Source: Leptospiraceae bacterium (GTDB taxonomy: Bacteria; Spirochaetota; Leptospiria; Leptospirales; Leptospiraceae). Taken from it: a stretch of 64,000 bases of DNA. Every line of letters begins with the position of its first letter. The first letter of the stretch is position 1. The DNA lies in assembly GCA_024233865.1 (NCBI GenBank), contig JACKPA010000005.1:238717-302716 (forward strand), given 5' to 3'. The notes beneath the pieces are model-generated. The model saw only the letters and a list, made by a program, of their open reading frames with translations, searched no databases and was not told the origin of the DNA. Made by a program: the position numbers and the translations under genes. Of this stretch, positions 46,214 through 54,984 are shown piece after piece.

Positions 46214-47131
46214 TTAATTGAATTTATTGTAGATATAAGGCTCTTCTTTGTAATTCGGATAAAATTTATCATCTCTTGGTTTCAAATTTTTTGTAAAACA
46301 TTCAATTGCCTTGTCATATTCTCCCATTCCGCGTAAACTTTCAGCATATCTGGCTATAATCAATTTGTTATGAGGATCAAAAGAAAGTATCTTTTCCCAA
46401 TACACAATAGATTCTTTGTACAATCTTTGACCACGATAACATTCAGCCAAACCATAGAGGGCAAAAAAGTTTTTCGGGTCTATACTTCTCGCTTTTTCAT
46501 AAAATTCCAAGGCTTTCTCGTAATCTTTAATTTTTCGATAGCTATTGCCAATTTCCGTTAAAATCTTAATATTGTTTGGTTGTGCATCAACCAGCTTTTC
46601 CCACCACTTAATAGCTTCATGATATCTTTGACTTGCAAAATACAAATGCCCCAAACCGACTATCACGTATTGATCATTCGGATTAATTTGCAAAGCAGCC
46701 ATATAATATACTTCAGATTCTTTATAATTTTTTAATTTTCTGTAAGCATCAGCCACACGACTTAAGATAGATGCATCAGACATTGTTATATGTCTATATT
46801 CCTCTGCTACATTAATTACATTTGCCAACTGTTTCATGTCTCTAAAACAATTCATCAAACCCATGATAGAAAATTTGTTAGATGTATCATTTTGAAGACA
46901 TAGCTTGTAGTAATAAACAGCTTCTTCCAATTGTCTTGTTTTGTATAATAAGTCTCCCATTCCAACAAGCCCATACGTATTGCTAGGGTCTATTTCTAAT
47001 AGTTCTTTAAACTTTAATCGTGCATCTTCATACCTTTGTTGGTCAATCAATCGATACGCATCTTTCGCTAAAGTTTTTATCTTATTAAATTCCTGATCTG
47101 AATTTTCAATTTCTTCTTTTAACTCGCTCAT
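46214..47131 (-). CDS. Tetratricopeptide-repeat protein
   Basis: 305 residues with no signal peptide. About seven consecutive 34-residue TPR units are visible, for example YGLVGMGDLLYKTRQLEEAV, YVIVGLGHLYFASQRYHEAI and ALYGLAECYRGQRLYKESI. It is a cytoplasmic protein-interaction scaffold. Its partner is unknown. It is transcribed on its own, divergent from the sugar aminotransferase gene. Confidence 0.88.
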   Translation of the reverse strand: MSELKEEIENSDQEFNKIKTLAKDAYRLIDQQRYEDARLKFKELLEIDPSNTYGLVGMGDLLYKTRQLEEAVYYYKLCLQNDTSNKFSIMGLMNCFRDMKQLANVINVAEEYRHITMSDASILSRVADAYRKLKNYKESEVYYMAALQINPNDQYVIVGLGHLYFASQRYHEAIKWWEKLVDAQPNNIKILTEIGNSYRKIKDYEKALEFYEKARSIDPKNFFALYGLAECYRGQRLYKESIVYWEKILSFDPHNKLIIARYAESLRGMGEYDKAIECFTKNLKPRDDKFYPNYKEEPYIYNKFN

Positions 47132-47486
47132 ATAATACCAAAATATTTAAATACTATTTTTAGGTCAAATTTCTATTCTATAGCTATATAATAATTCAAG
47201 AATTTATTATATAATTAAAATAGTAGCTTCTGAATACCATATTTTGCTTTTTATTATTAACAACAAAAATTAAATTTGCAGAAAACATCCAAACAAAAAA
47301 ACAAAGGATAATTGATACTTTGCTTACCCAAAGATTTGTAGGAGCACTTTCTAAAATTATCACATCAAAACAATAGACTGACATAAAATTAAAGGTTGTA
47401 AAAAATTGATAGAATTTAATAAAAGCTATATGCACTAATGTTTATCACAGGGATAAAATTCTTATTATTAAAAAGCTATTCTTTAT
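47132..47486. other. Intergenic region between divergent genes
   Basis: 355 AT-rich bases between the TPR and aminotransferase genes. I see no RNA, repeat or convincing frame. Promoters for both directions must lie here but cannot be fixed by eye. Confidence 0.45.
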
Positions 47487-48683
47487 ATGTCTACGATGTC
47501 AATTAGAAAAACATTTTTACCTTTTGCTCTTCCTTCCATATCTGAGGAAGCGATTGAAGAAGTTGCCAACACTTTGCGTTCCGGCTGGGTGACATCCGGT
47601 CCCAAAGTAAAGCAATTTGAAAGCCTATTTGCTGATTTTGTGAATTCCAAAGAAGCAATCTCCCTTAATTCGGCAACAGCGGGTTTACACCTATGTTTGG
47701 AAGCTATCGGGTTATCCGAAAATGATGCTGTAATCACAACCGCAGTAACTTTTACCGCAACCGTGGAGGTAATTGGCTATTTCAAAGCCCAACCTTTACT
47801 TACGGACATCGATCCGATTACAAACCTTATGACGATTGAAACTATTCAGAGCTTGGTGGAAAAAGAATGTAAAGTTACCCATGGTAACCTAATTCACAAA
47901 AAAACCAACAAAGTTGTAAAAGCAATTATTCCAGTCCATTTGGCTGGACACACTTGTGACATGGAAGGAATTATAGAATTTGCCAAAAAATACAATATGT
48001 ATGTAATTGAAGATGCTGCCCATGCTTTTCCGGCTATCCATAAGGGAAAAATGATTGGAACCTGGGGTGATTTTACGGTTTTTAGTTTTTATGCGACCAA
48101 GGGAATTACAACCGGTGAAGGTGGGATGGTGACAACAGAAAATCATAAAATGGCAGAAAGATTACGAAGGACAAGGTTGCATGGAATCAATAGAGAAGTA
48201 TATTTAAGACCAGGCTGGTATTATGAGGTCACCGATTTGGGTTTTAAATATAATATGACAGATGTTGCCGCAGCATTAGGAGTTGTTCAGCTTAAAGAAG
48301 CAAATTATTTCTGGAATAGGCGAACGGAAATAGCCAGAACCTATAGACGAGAATTGCAAACCATCCCAGGACTAAAATTACCGGTTGAGGACGAAAATGG
48401 AGCGCATTCATGGCATTTATATAGAATGGAAGTTGATCCGAATATAGCCAGGGTAAATAGAGAAAAATTAGTTTTGGAATTACATAAAAGAAATATTGGA
48501 ACAAGTTTGCACTTTATACCAATTTTTGAACACTCCTACTATAAAAATACCTACAACTATTTCAAAGAGGATTATTTGAATTCTGCTTTTATGTACGAAA
48601 GAATTCTATCCATCCCCTTATTTGCCGGTATGACAAATGAAGATGTGAAAGATGTAATCAATGCGATAAAAGATATTGTATGA
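47487..48683 (+). CDS. DegT/DnrJ/EryC1/StrS-family aminotransferase
   Basis: PLP-dependent sugar aminotransferase of 398 residues. The family marks are FLPFALPSI near the start, HLAGHTCDM near 152 and EDAAHAFPA near 173. The PLP lysine lies in SFYATKGITTGEGGMV near 205, with a YNMTDVAAALG block near 253. It transfers an amino group to a keto-sugar nucleotide for surface glycans or lipid A. No other sugar-nucleotide gene is adjacent, so the product is unknown. It may be the first gene of the run that includes the light-sensor genes (48-base gap). Confidence 0.9.
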   Translation: MSTMSIRKTFLPFALPSISEEAIEEVANTLRSGWVTSGPKVKQFESLFADFVNSKEAISLNSATAGLHLCLEAIGLSENDAVITTAVTFTATVEVIGYFKAQPLLTDIDPITNLMTIETIQSLVEKECKVTHGNLIHKKTNKVVKAIIPVHLAGHTCDMEGIIEFAKKYNMYVIEDAAHAFPAIHKGKMIGTWGDFTVFSFYATKGITTGEGGMVTTENHKMAERLRRTRLHGINREVYLRPGWYYEVTDLGFKYNMTDVAAALGVVQLKEANYFWNRRTEIARTYRRELQTIPGLKLPVEDENGAHSWHLYRMEVDPNIARVNREKLVLELHKRNIGTSLHFIPIFEHSYYKNTYNYFKEDYLNSAFMYERILSIPLFAGMTNEDVKDVINAIKDIV

Positions 48684-48731
48684 AAAAGGATAAACGAATC
48701 ATAAACTTATCAAAAATTAGAGATAGCATAA

Positions 48732-50741
48732 ATGTCCGTTTCACAATCACAAAAAGATAAATCTCCCATACATGTACTGAAAGAAAAAGATGCAGTCCTG
48801 ATGGGAATCCATTTAAACAATAAGCATCAAATAGAATTGCTTAAAACAATTAGAAATTTCTCTACATTGTCTAATGCTGCCCAGGGTCATCTTTATTCAG
48901 CTAATGAAATGTACCATAGTTCACAACAATTAGATTATGAAACTATTGTAGTAACACTCAATCAATTGGTTTCCTACCAACTCATTTCACAAGCGTTTGC
49001 CTTTAAATATGATCAATCCAAACACAAACTGTCCGTAGTTTCATTTTTTATTTCTCATCCGGTGGAGGAGAAAAAGGAAACTTTGGAGAAAGTTTTTGAA
49101 GAAATGATGTTTTATTCGTACTGCTCGATTCGAGAATGGTTTTATAATTCCTCTAATTTACAAGAAGAAGAAATCTATTCAATCCTCTTGGCTCAATTTA
49201 GTAATTCAAATCAGAATCAACCCGATGGTATAAAAAACATTTTTAGTCCATTGCGAGAAATAGAGCTTGTACCAAAAGAGGTTAACTACAAAGAAGAAAT
49301 TATATCTTATACACACGATGAATTGATTAAGCTCCTTGTAGAAAACAAGCTAGGAATTGAAATTGCCGGTTATGGTGTCCTCCTCTTAAAAGAACCAGAT
49401 GTTGTTACCTATTTCGAAACTACCTATAATTTTATTAGCGACAAAGTTATTCCGGCGTATAAATCAGATTTATCCCTTAAACGACAACTGGATAAAATTG
49501 ACTATGAAGAGAATGTTTACAACATAACGGAAAGTTTTCCAATTAAAACAGGACGTTTTTGTATTCAAAAGGCAAAAGCCATAAAAGATTATAAATCCTT
49601 TGAGGAAGGTGAATTAATTGAATACCCTGGTTCTCTTGCAATAGAAAGTATTTTAGGAATTGAAGGACTTGTTGAAACGAGATACAAGTCACTTTGGAGA
49701 GAGGATTGTAATAAGAAAAAAAGAGATTTTAAAAAAAAGATACTAAGCTCTACAATAAATTGGGTGAATCTGATTTCCTTTATTACCCAAGAAGAAAGTA
49801 TGAAGTTCCATCCGGAAATTTGGAGTGATTTGGTTCGGGATAGAGACTTGATTTATTCCAAGTGGCAACTTCCATACACAACAATTCATATATTTGTAGG
49901 TAGAGATTTTAATATTTGTCGGTTAATAGTAAAAGGTTTGGTTGGTGTTGAGACCAGTCAACTATGGAAAGCTCAATCATTTATTAATTTATTAGAAGAA
50001 AATAAGGCTCACTACCGGCCTATTCTGAGAGATTCTGAGTTTTCAATGGATTATATGAATCTGCTCAAAAGAGTATATATACCGTTTTTGCCATGGTATT
50101 ATAGAATATTATTTTTTTTCTCTTTTATGACCTTACAAGATACCCATATAGATAGAGCAAAAAAGAAGTTGTTGGGTTTACAAAGCATTTATCGTAGAAA
50201 TAACGTTAAAAATCTCCAAGACCTCTTAAAAAAGATAGAAGAAGAAAAGGTTGAAAAACTTTCTCAGTTTAAAAGTAATACTATCGAAAAATCTTTAATG
50301 GATATTTTGGACAAATTTTATTTTGATGAAGGACAAATTCCAACATTCAAAGAAGTTTTGGAATACTTTCCGGATTTTTCTGAGCGAGAATTTTTACAAG
50401 CCATCAATCAAAAACATTTTAAAGTTGTAACCTTACATTTAAAAAAGACAAAAGAAGAGGTAAAGGTTATTTTATACCCTCAAAACTCTCAATGGACAGA
50501 AAAAAAGAAAAGGCTAAAAACGAGACTTAACGAAATTTTAGAAGAGCAGACAAAACAATTGGAGCTGGTAGCGGAACCGGAAAAAATTCCTATTGAAACC
50601 ACAAAAAAATTAATCGAATATTTGGAAAAATCTGCTATACATGCAGAAATTGCTCCCAGAAAAAGGTCTTTGACCGACCCATATATTCGTTTAAAAAGGC
50701 ATATTAGTAAAATCGAACCAAAAGAAGAAGGTTCCGAATAA
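48732..50741 (+). CDS. Unknown 669-residue protein upstream of PYP
   Basis: No family recognised. There is no signal peptide. It is mostly helical, with a hydrophobic patch (YRILFFFSFMTL) near residue 455 and a highly charged C-terminal third (KKIEEEKVEKLSQFK; EKKKRLKTRLNEILEEQTK). A helix-turn-helix-like start (residues about 30-90) is possible. It ends 15 bases before the PYP gene, so both should be on one transcript. A role in light signalling or regulation is only inferred from position. Confidence 0.6.
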   Translation: MSVSQSQKDKSPIHVLKEKDAVLMGIHLNNKHQIELLKTIRNFSTLSNAAQGHLYSANEMYHSSQQLDYETIVVTLNQLVSYQLISQAFAFKYDQSKHKLSVVSFFISHPVEEKKETLEKVFEEMMFYSYCSIREWFYNSSNLQEEEIYSILLAQFSNSNQNQPDGIKNIFSPLREIELVPKEVNYKEEIISYTHDELIKLLVENKLGIEIAGYGVLLLKEPDVVTYFETTYNFISDKVIPAYKSDLSLKRQLDKIDYEENVYNITESFPIKTGRFCIQKAKAIKDYKSFEEGELIEYPGSLAIESILGIEGLVETRYKSLWREDCNKKKRDFKKKILSSTINWVNLISFITQEESMKFHPEIWSDLVRDRDLIYSKWQLPYTTIHIFVGRDFNICRLIVKGLVGVETSQLWKAQSFINLLEENKAHYRPILRDSEFSMDYMNLLKRVYIPFLPWYYRILFFFSFMTLQDTHIDRAKKKLLGLQSIYRRNNVKNLQDLLKKIEEEKVEKLSQFKSNTIEKSLMDILDKFYFDEGQIPTFKEVLEYFPDFSEREFLQAINQKHFKVVTLHLKKTKEEVKVILYPQNSQWTEKKKRLKTRLNEILEEQTKQLELVAEPEKIPIETTKKLIEYLEKSAIHAEIAPRKRSLTDPYIRLKRHISKIEPKEEGSE

Positions 50742-50756
50742 TTTTAGGAGGAAAAA

Positions 50757-51185
50757 ATGAGTGAATTATTGGATAAATTTTTTGAAAGAGGAAAGAGGCT
50801 TGCTGAAGTTCAGAGTTTTGTTCCTAAAGAATTTTTAGAAAATGTGTATGAACTTCCTAATGCGGAACTAAATTCCCAAGATTTTGGTATAATAAAGCTA
50901 GAAGACTCAGGAAAAATTCTTTTTTATAATACTTATGAATCCGAGCTTGCCAATATTTCACCTAAAACGGCAGAAGGAAAAAACTTCTTTTTTGAAATAG
51001 CTCCTTGTACAAATAATCGCTTATTTTTAGGCTCGTTTCAAAAAGGCATAGAGATTGGTGAAAACAAAATGCTCTTTTTCTATACATTCACCTATCGTAT
51101 GAAACCAACCAACGTGAAAGTGATGATATTCCGGAAAAGCGGAGCAAAAGAAAATTGGGTTTTTATTAAGAAAAACTTTACTTAA
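50757..51185 (+). CDS. pyp: Photoactive yellow protein homologue
   Basis: 142 residues. From residue 43 on it aligns without gaps to Halorhodospira halophila PYP with a constant offset of 15. Kept are Tyr57 (PYP Tyr42) and Glu61 (Glu46), which bind the chromophore phenolate. Also kept are Cys84 in IAPCT (Cys69), the p-coumaric acid thioester site, GKNFF, and the YTFxYxMxPTxVKV strand. Thr50 and Arg52 are replaced (Ala65, Ile67), which should alter colour or cycle rate. An N-terminal extension replaces the PYP cap. A strong AGGAGG precedes the ATG. It is predicted to be a cytoplasmic blue-light receptor; the CoA-ligase-like gene overlaps it by one base. Confidence 0.9.
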   Translation: MSELLDKFFERGKRLAEVQSFVPKEFLENVYELPNAELNSQDFGIIKLEDSGKILFYNTYESELANISPKTAEGKNFFFEIAPCTNNRLFLGSFQKGIEIGENKMLFFYTFTYRMKPTNVKVMIFRKSGAKENWVFIKKNFT

Positions 51186-52654
51186 TGGATAAAATTTTAT
51201 CTTCTCTGCCTACCAATCCTGGAGAAAGTTGGAAAAAGTCTATTTATTTAACCCTAAAAGATAAACCCTATCCGATTTTTATTTTCAAGAATACTATAGT
51301 TCCTGCAGCTTCAGTATGGAGTGGAATGAGGGTATGGGTAGACTTTTTTAGGTCGATGGGCTTAAACAAAGGAACACGTATTCTCCTTTCCCTACCACCT
51401 TCTCCCGGGTTCCTATATATTTTTTTTGCGTCATTTTGGGAAGGTTTCAGTTTGGCAATTCAAACTGTCCCAAACAAAGCAACATATAACACGGAAACAG
51501 AAAAAAGCTTAATCCATGATTATGAAGAAACTGACTCTCATATTTTGATCAGTAATATGAATTTTTCTTTTAACTTTTTGCTTGTTAATTCTTCCGGTTT
51601 GCCTGGAGAGAAAAATCCGAAATCCTTAAGTCTACGGAAAACAAAAAATCCCTTAAATTCAGAAATTCGACTCTTGCTAAAAACATCCGGTAGTAGCGGA
51701 AACGGAAAGTGGGTGGCTTTGTCTGACAGAAGTATTGCATCCGTATTGCAAAGCCATATTCCAGAATTGGATGTTTACCAGAAACGAGTTTTGTCTATTC
51801 TTCCTTGGGGACACGCATTCGGTCTTGTTATAGATTTGCTAGTCGCTATTTTTTCAAGGTGCGAAATTGTAAGGGATAAAAGTGATGGAAAAAATATCAA
51901 ATCCATACTAGACAATATAAATAACTTCTCTATTAACTATCTTTGCTGTGTCCCCAAAACGATTCAAGATTTAATGAGCCATCCAATAGGTGAAAAAACA
52001 TTAAAAAATCTAAAAGGAGGTGTCATTGGGGGCGCTCCTGTATCGGAAAAAATGGCTTATTTTTTAAAAAAGACACAATTTCGAGTGGGTTATGGACAAA
52101 CGGAGGCATCTCCCGGCATTTTGCTTGGAAAACAGGGAGTATGGGAAGAAAGATTTATTGGTTATCCGGTAGGATGCGAAGCTCGCTTAAGTGATTCGGA
52201 TGAATTGGAATTTTTTGGAAAGAATATTGCACTAGGTTACTGGAGTACACAAGGATTAGAGTCTTTTCCACAAAACGAATGGCAAAAAACAGGAGATTTA
52301 GCTCAAAAAAAATCTTTTGGTTACGTCTTTATGGGCAGAAAAGATGATCGAATTAAACTGCCAAATGGATATTTTCTTGATTTGGAAACAGTTGAAAGAA
52401 AGATAATAAATGAGTTTTCAGGAATTGAGACAATTATGCTCTATTTTACCAAGGAAGGTACTTTATGTATTTATTATTCATCCGATACAATTCATTTGGA
52501 AAGAGACAAAATTAAAGATATGATAAAGGTAAATCCTTATAAGCTTGAAATGATTCCTAAAAATCGTTTTTACTATAACAAAAAAGGCTCCCTAAATAGA
52601 AAAGCTACAATAGATGCTATCTTAAATTTTCAAAATACAGGTTTAAAATTATGA
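51185..52654 (+). CDS. Acyl/aryl-CoA ligase-like enzyme, candidate p-coumarate ligase for PYP
   Basis: 489-residue ANL-superfamily adenylating enzyme. Core motifs are TSGSSGNGKW (A3) near 163, GYGQTEASPG (A5) near 303, and TGDLAQKKSFGYVFMGRKDDRIK (A7/A8) near 370-390. In known PYP operons a pCL ligase of this family makes p-coumaroyl-CoA, which loads the PYP cysteine. Here the ATG shares one base with the PYP stop (TAATG), strongly suggesting that role. Oddly, the A10 lysine region reads KKGSLNRKA: the usual GK is GS, so Ser469 replaces the catalytic Lys. Adenylation may be impaired or use a nearby Lys. Confidence 0.8.
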   Translation: MDKILSSLPTNPGESWKKSIYLTLKDKPYPIFIFKNTIVPAASVWSGMRVWVDFFRSMGLNKGTRILLSLPPSPGFLYIFFASFWEGFSLAIQTVPNKATYNTETEKSLIHDYEETDSHILISNMNFSFNFLLVNSSGLPGEKNPKSLSLRKTKNPLNSEIRLLLKTSGSSGNGKWVALSDRSIASVLQSHIPELDVYQKRVLSILPWGHAFGLVIDLLVAIFSRCEIVRDKSDGKNIKSILDNINNFSINYLCCVPKTIQDLMSHPIGEKTLKNLKGGVIGGAPVSEKMAYFLKKTQFRVGYGQTEASPGILLGKQGVWEERFIGYPVGCEARLSDSDELEFFGKNIALGYWSTQGLESFPQNEWQKTGDLAQKKSFGYVFMGRKDDRIKLPNGYFLDLETVERKIINEFSGIETIMLYFTKEGTLCIYYSSDTIHLERDKIKDMIKVNPYKLEMIPKNRFYYNKKGSLNRKATIDAILNFQNTGLKL

Positions 52655-53286
52655 TCACAGTTCAAACAATTTACGATGCTTTCCAATACCAAAATATTGA
52701 AGATAATTGGAAAGACACACTTAACAATTTACAGCCAGATACGCAAAATACCATTCAACAGTGGATTCAAGAAAAATGGAACGAATTTACAAAAACAATT
52801 TCTCATGTAGAAACAGAAGAAGAATTGAGGCATATCATTATAGTTAAATACATAGAATTTAAAAGCCATTGGTATATGTTGAATACCTATATCCAATATC
52901 AGACCTTTCTCACCGGTATTCCGGAAGAAGAAACAACATACAAATCTTCTGTACTAAGCTTGCTTATTGGTTTCTTGGAAGCATTTATTGAAACAGAGGA
53001 AATCACAAATATCAATCAAATGTTAGCAGACCCAATTCAAAAAGAGTTACAAGGAGATTGGATTCTTGACAATCAAAGCATGGAAGAGCAACTAAATGAC
53101 CTCTACCAAGAAAAAGAGCTTTTGCAAAATAAATACGGAATTTCAAGCGCATCGGGACTTATTGATATGATCGACAGTTTGGAAGAACAGCTAAAAGCCC
53201 TTTACTACGATCTTGAAAATGCGGTGGTTGTAGAAAGTAAAAAGGTCACCATTTTAGGTTCCAGGAAGATTATAATCAAGAAATAA
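52651..53286 (+). CDS. Unknown helical protein of the PYP operon
   Basis: 211 residues, no signal peptide, almost entirely helical. A C-terminal coiled-coil segment (EEQLNDLYQEKELLQNKYG ... SLEEQLKALYYDLENA, about 148-192) ends in a short basic strand (SRKIIIKK). It overlaps the ligase by 4 bases (ATGA), so it is translationally coupled to it. No family recognised. It could be a structural or signalling partner of the photoreceptor. Confidence 0.6.
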   Translation: MITVQTIYDAFQYQNIEDNWKDTLNNLQPDTQNTIQQWIQEKWNEFTKTISHVETEEELRHIIIVKYIEFKSHWYMLNTYIQYQTFLTGIPEEETTYKSSVLSLLIGFLEAFIETEEITNINQMLADPIQKELQGDWILDNQSMEEQLNDLYQEKELLQNKYGISSASGLIDMIDSLEEQLKALYYDLENAVVVESKKVTILGSRKIIIKK

Positions 53287-53313
53287 GATTATAATTCAAA
53301 GAGAATCAAAAGA

Positions 53314-53670
53314 ATGAAATTAAACAATAAGATATATATTTTCCTAATTATAGCCATTTCTTTTTTTTTCAATACTTGTTTTTTAAAAAAATCTAACCTA
53401 AAAAATCAAATCAAGCAAATAAAAAAAGAATTTCCTTTTCAGGGTTCTTGTTTGGTCAAAGGTGAAGTTTGTGATGAGTATTATGGAGAATTCAGTCGGT
53501 TAAAGGTAATTCAATTTTGCACTGAAACTCAATCAAGGTATTCCGTGAGATACTGCCCCAAAAAAAAGGTTGCCATAACGTGCTTGGATTCGAGAGATTA
53601 CTCAAGTGTCATTTCATTTTATTATAAAGATTATTCAGGGGAAGAAGGAAAAGAAAATTTTTGCAATTAG
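53314..53670 (+). CDS. Small cysteine-rich lipoprotein
   Basis: 118 residues. The signal peptide ends FFFNTC with lipobox Cys22. The mature part has six further cysteines (GSCLVKGEVCDEYYGE, FCTETQ, YCPKK, TCLDS, FCN), a spacing seen in small spirochaetal secreted proteins and suggestive of disulfides. The ATG lies 27 bases after the previous stop. Its function and any link to light sensing are unknown. Confidence 0.6.
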   Translation: MKLNNKIYIFLIIAISFFFNTCFLKKSNLKNQIKQIKKEFPFQGSCLVKGEVCDEYYGEFSRLKVIQFCTETQSRYSVRYCPKKKVAITCLDSRDYSSVISFYYKDYSGEEGKENFCN

Positions 53671-53740
53671 CAATTAAATAATTTCTTGATAATATTTTAT
53701 ATCATAATAGTATATTAAGAAGAAGAAAAATGAGGTAATT

Positions 53741-54058
53741 ATGAACATTTTCAAAAAGAAAACACAAGTTAGGATTTTTTTTGATGAAAAGGATTTTCAG
53801 CAAAAAAACGAGATTTTGCAAAAAAACTTATTGGAACTAATCCAAGTAACAGAAGGGAAGGAATTTCGTTGTAAAATGAAAGATATAGACGATTTACCTC
53901 TGAACGCCTTTTCCATACTAATAAGCTTTGCCAAATGCTTGCAAGACAAAGACATTCCTATAACCATAGAAGCGGGCTCAAATTTGATAGATGGTATGAT
54001 GGAAATCGGCTTGGGAAACTTAATTTCTTCTTTAGAAACTGCCAAATCTATGCCATGA
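53741..54058 (+). CDS. STAS-like (SpoIIAA-type) small protein
   Basis: 105 residues fitting the STAS fold: a central strand CKMKDIDDLPLNAFSILISFAK, then DIPITIEAGSNLIDGMMEIGL, as in anti-sigma-factor antagonists. The serine normally phosphorylated (DSSG loop) is missing (DLPLNAF), so regulation would not follow the usual phospho-switch. GAGG lies before the ATG. It is placed just ahead of cheW and cheY. The similarity is weak, so the call is tentative. Confidence 0.45.
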   Translation: MNIFKKKTQVRIFFDEKDFQQKNEILQKNLLELIQVTEGKEFRCKMKDIDDLPLNAFSILISFAKCLQDKDIPITIEAGSNLIDGMMEIGLGNLISSLETAKSMP

Positions 54059-54137
54059 TTGATTTGATTTTTAGGTTTACACGATTCTAAAGAAATATTT
54101 TAATAAATAATCTAACAATTAAAAAGGGATTCAGACA

Positions 54138-54587
54138 TTGGAAGCAACTCTCGAAAAGACATCAAAAAAATTGCAAATTCTAACGTGGTCTATCAAAGGG
54201 CAATTGTATGGAGCTGATATTCACTTCTGCATGGAAGTTCAAAAAGATGCCAGGGTTATAGATGTACCCCAATCAAAAAGTTATGTTGCCGGAATTGTGA
54301 ATTTACGGGGTGATGTGGTAACTGTTTTGGATTTGCTGTCCTTAATGGATTTGGAAAAAGACACCCAAAAAGAAAAATCTGTTATAATTCGGATGAAATA
54401 CCAAGAAAAGCAAATTGCCATAAAAGCTGATAATATTTCGGAAGTTTTGGAAATACCACACCAAAGTTTGGAATCAGCAGACCTTCATCTTTCTGAAAAA
54501 GAATTGCAATATATTTCTTATGTTGCAAATACTCCTATAGGTCTTGTTTTAATTTTAAATGTGGAAGAGCTTTTTGTGATAAAATAA
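54138..54587 (+). CDS. cheW: CheW chemotaxis adaptor
   Basis: Couples receptors to the CheA kinase. The 149-residue protein shows the CheW core: YGADIHFCMEVQKDARVIDVP, then VAGIVNLRGDVVTVLDL near 54-70 and a C-terminal strand LVLILNVEELF. The start is TTG, with AAGGGA about nine bases upstream. It precedes cheY by 28 bases. No CheA, CheR or CheB is in the window. Confidence 0.92.
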   Translation: MEATLEKTSKKLQILTWSIKGQLYGADIHFCMEVQKDARVIDVPQSKSYVAGIVNLRGDVVTVLDLLSLMDLEKDTQKEKSVIIRMKYQEKQIAIKADNISEVLEIPHQSLESADLHLSEKELQYISYVANTPIGLVLILNVEELFVIK

Positions 54588-54615
54588 GATAAATGAAAAA
54601 ATGAGGAGAAAAAAT

Positions 54616-54975
54616 ATGGGAAAAACCGTATTAACTGTAGATGACTCTGATTATATGCGAGAAATTGTTTCGCAGTCTTTAGAATTAGGTGATTTTGAAG
54701 TTCTTCAAGCAATTAATGGTGTAGAAGCACTTGATGTTTTTAAAAAGAATACCGTAGATTTGATCGTTACTGATATTAATATGCCCGAAATGGATGGAAT
54801 TACATTAATAACAGAAATCAGAAAGATTAACGACGATGTACCTATACTTGTATTGACCACCGAATCAGGGGAATCTCTGAAAAAAGAAGCGTTGAATGCT
54901 GGAGCAGACGGTTGGATTGTCAAGCCTTTTCAACCGGCAAAATTTCTCTCTATGATTGAAGAAGTGATGTCTTAA
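54616..54975 (+). CDS. cheY: CheY-type single-domain response regulator
   Basis: A receiver domain only (about 119 residues from the ATG at 54616, which has GAGGAG upstream; the frame opens 15 bases earlier). Acidic pocket DD at 9-10, phosphoacceptor Asp53 in VTDINMPEMDG, Thr in LTTESG near 82 and Lys103 in IVKPF: a complete CheY set. It would relay the signal to the flagellar switch. The next gene follows after 9 bases. Confidence 0.93.
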   Translation: MGKTVLTVDDSDYMREIVSQSLELGDFEVLQAINGVEALDVFKKNTVDLIVTDINMPEMDGITLITEIRKINDDVPILVLTTESGESLKKEALNAGADGWIVKPFQPAKFLSMIEEVMS

Positions 54976-54984
54976 AATCGAAAT

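Noticed and set aside
47196..47435. 79-codon minus-strand frame in the TPR/aminotransferase gap
   Set aside because: It is hydrophobic by AT richness only, with no start signal and no family likeness.
50757..51185. Possibility that the PYP-like protein is just a generic PAS domain
   Set aside because: The gap-free alignment, with Cys, Tyr and Glu of the chromophore pocket, the APCT context and the coupled CoA-ligase-like gene are specific to PYP.
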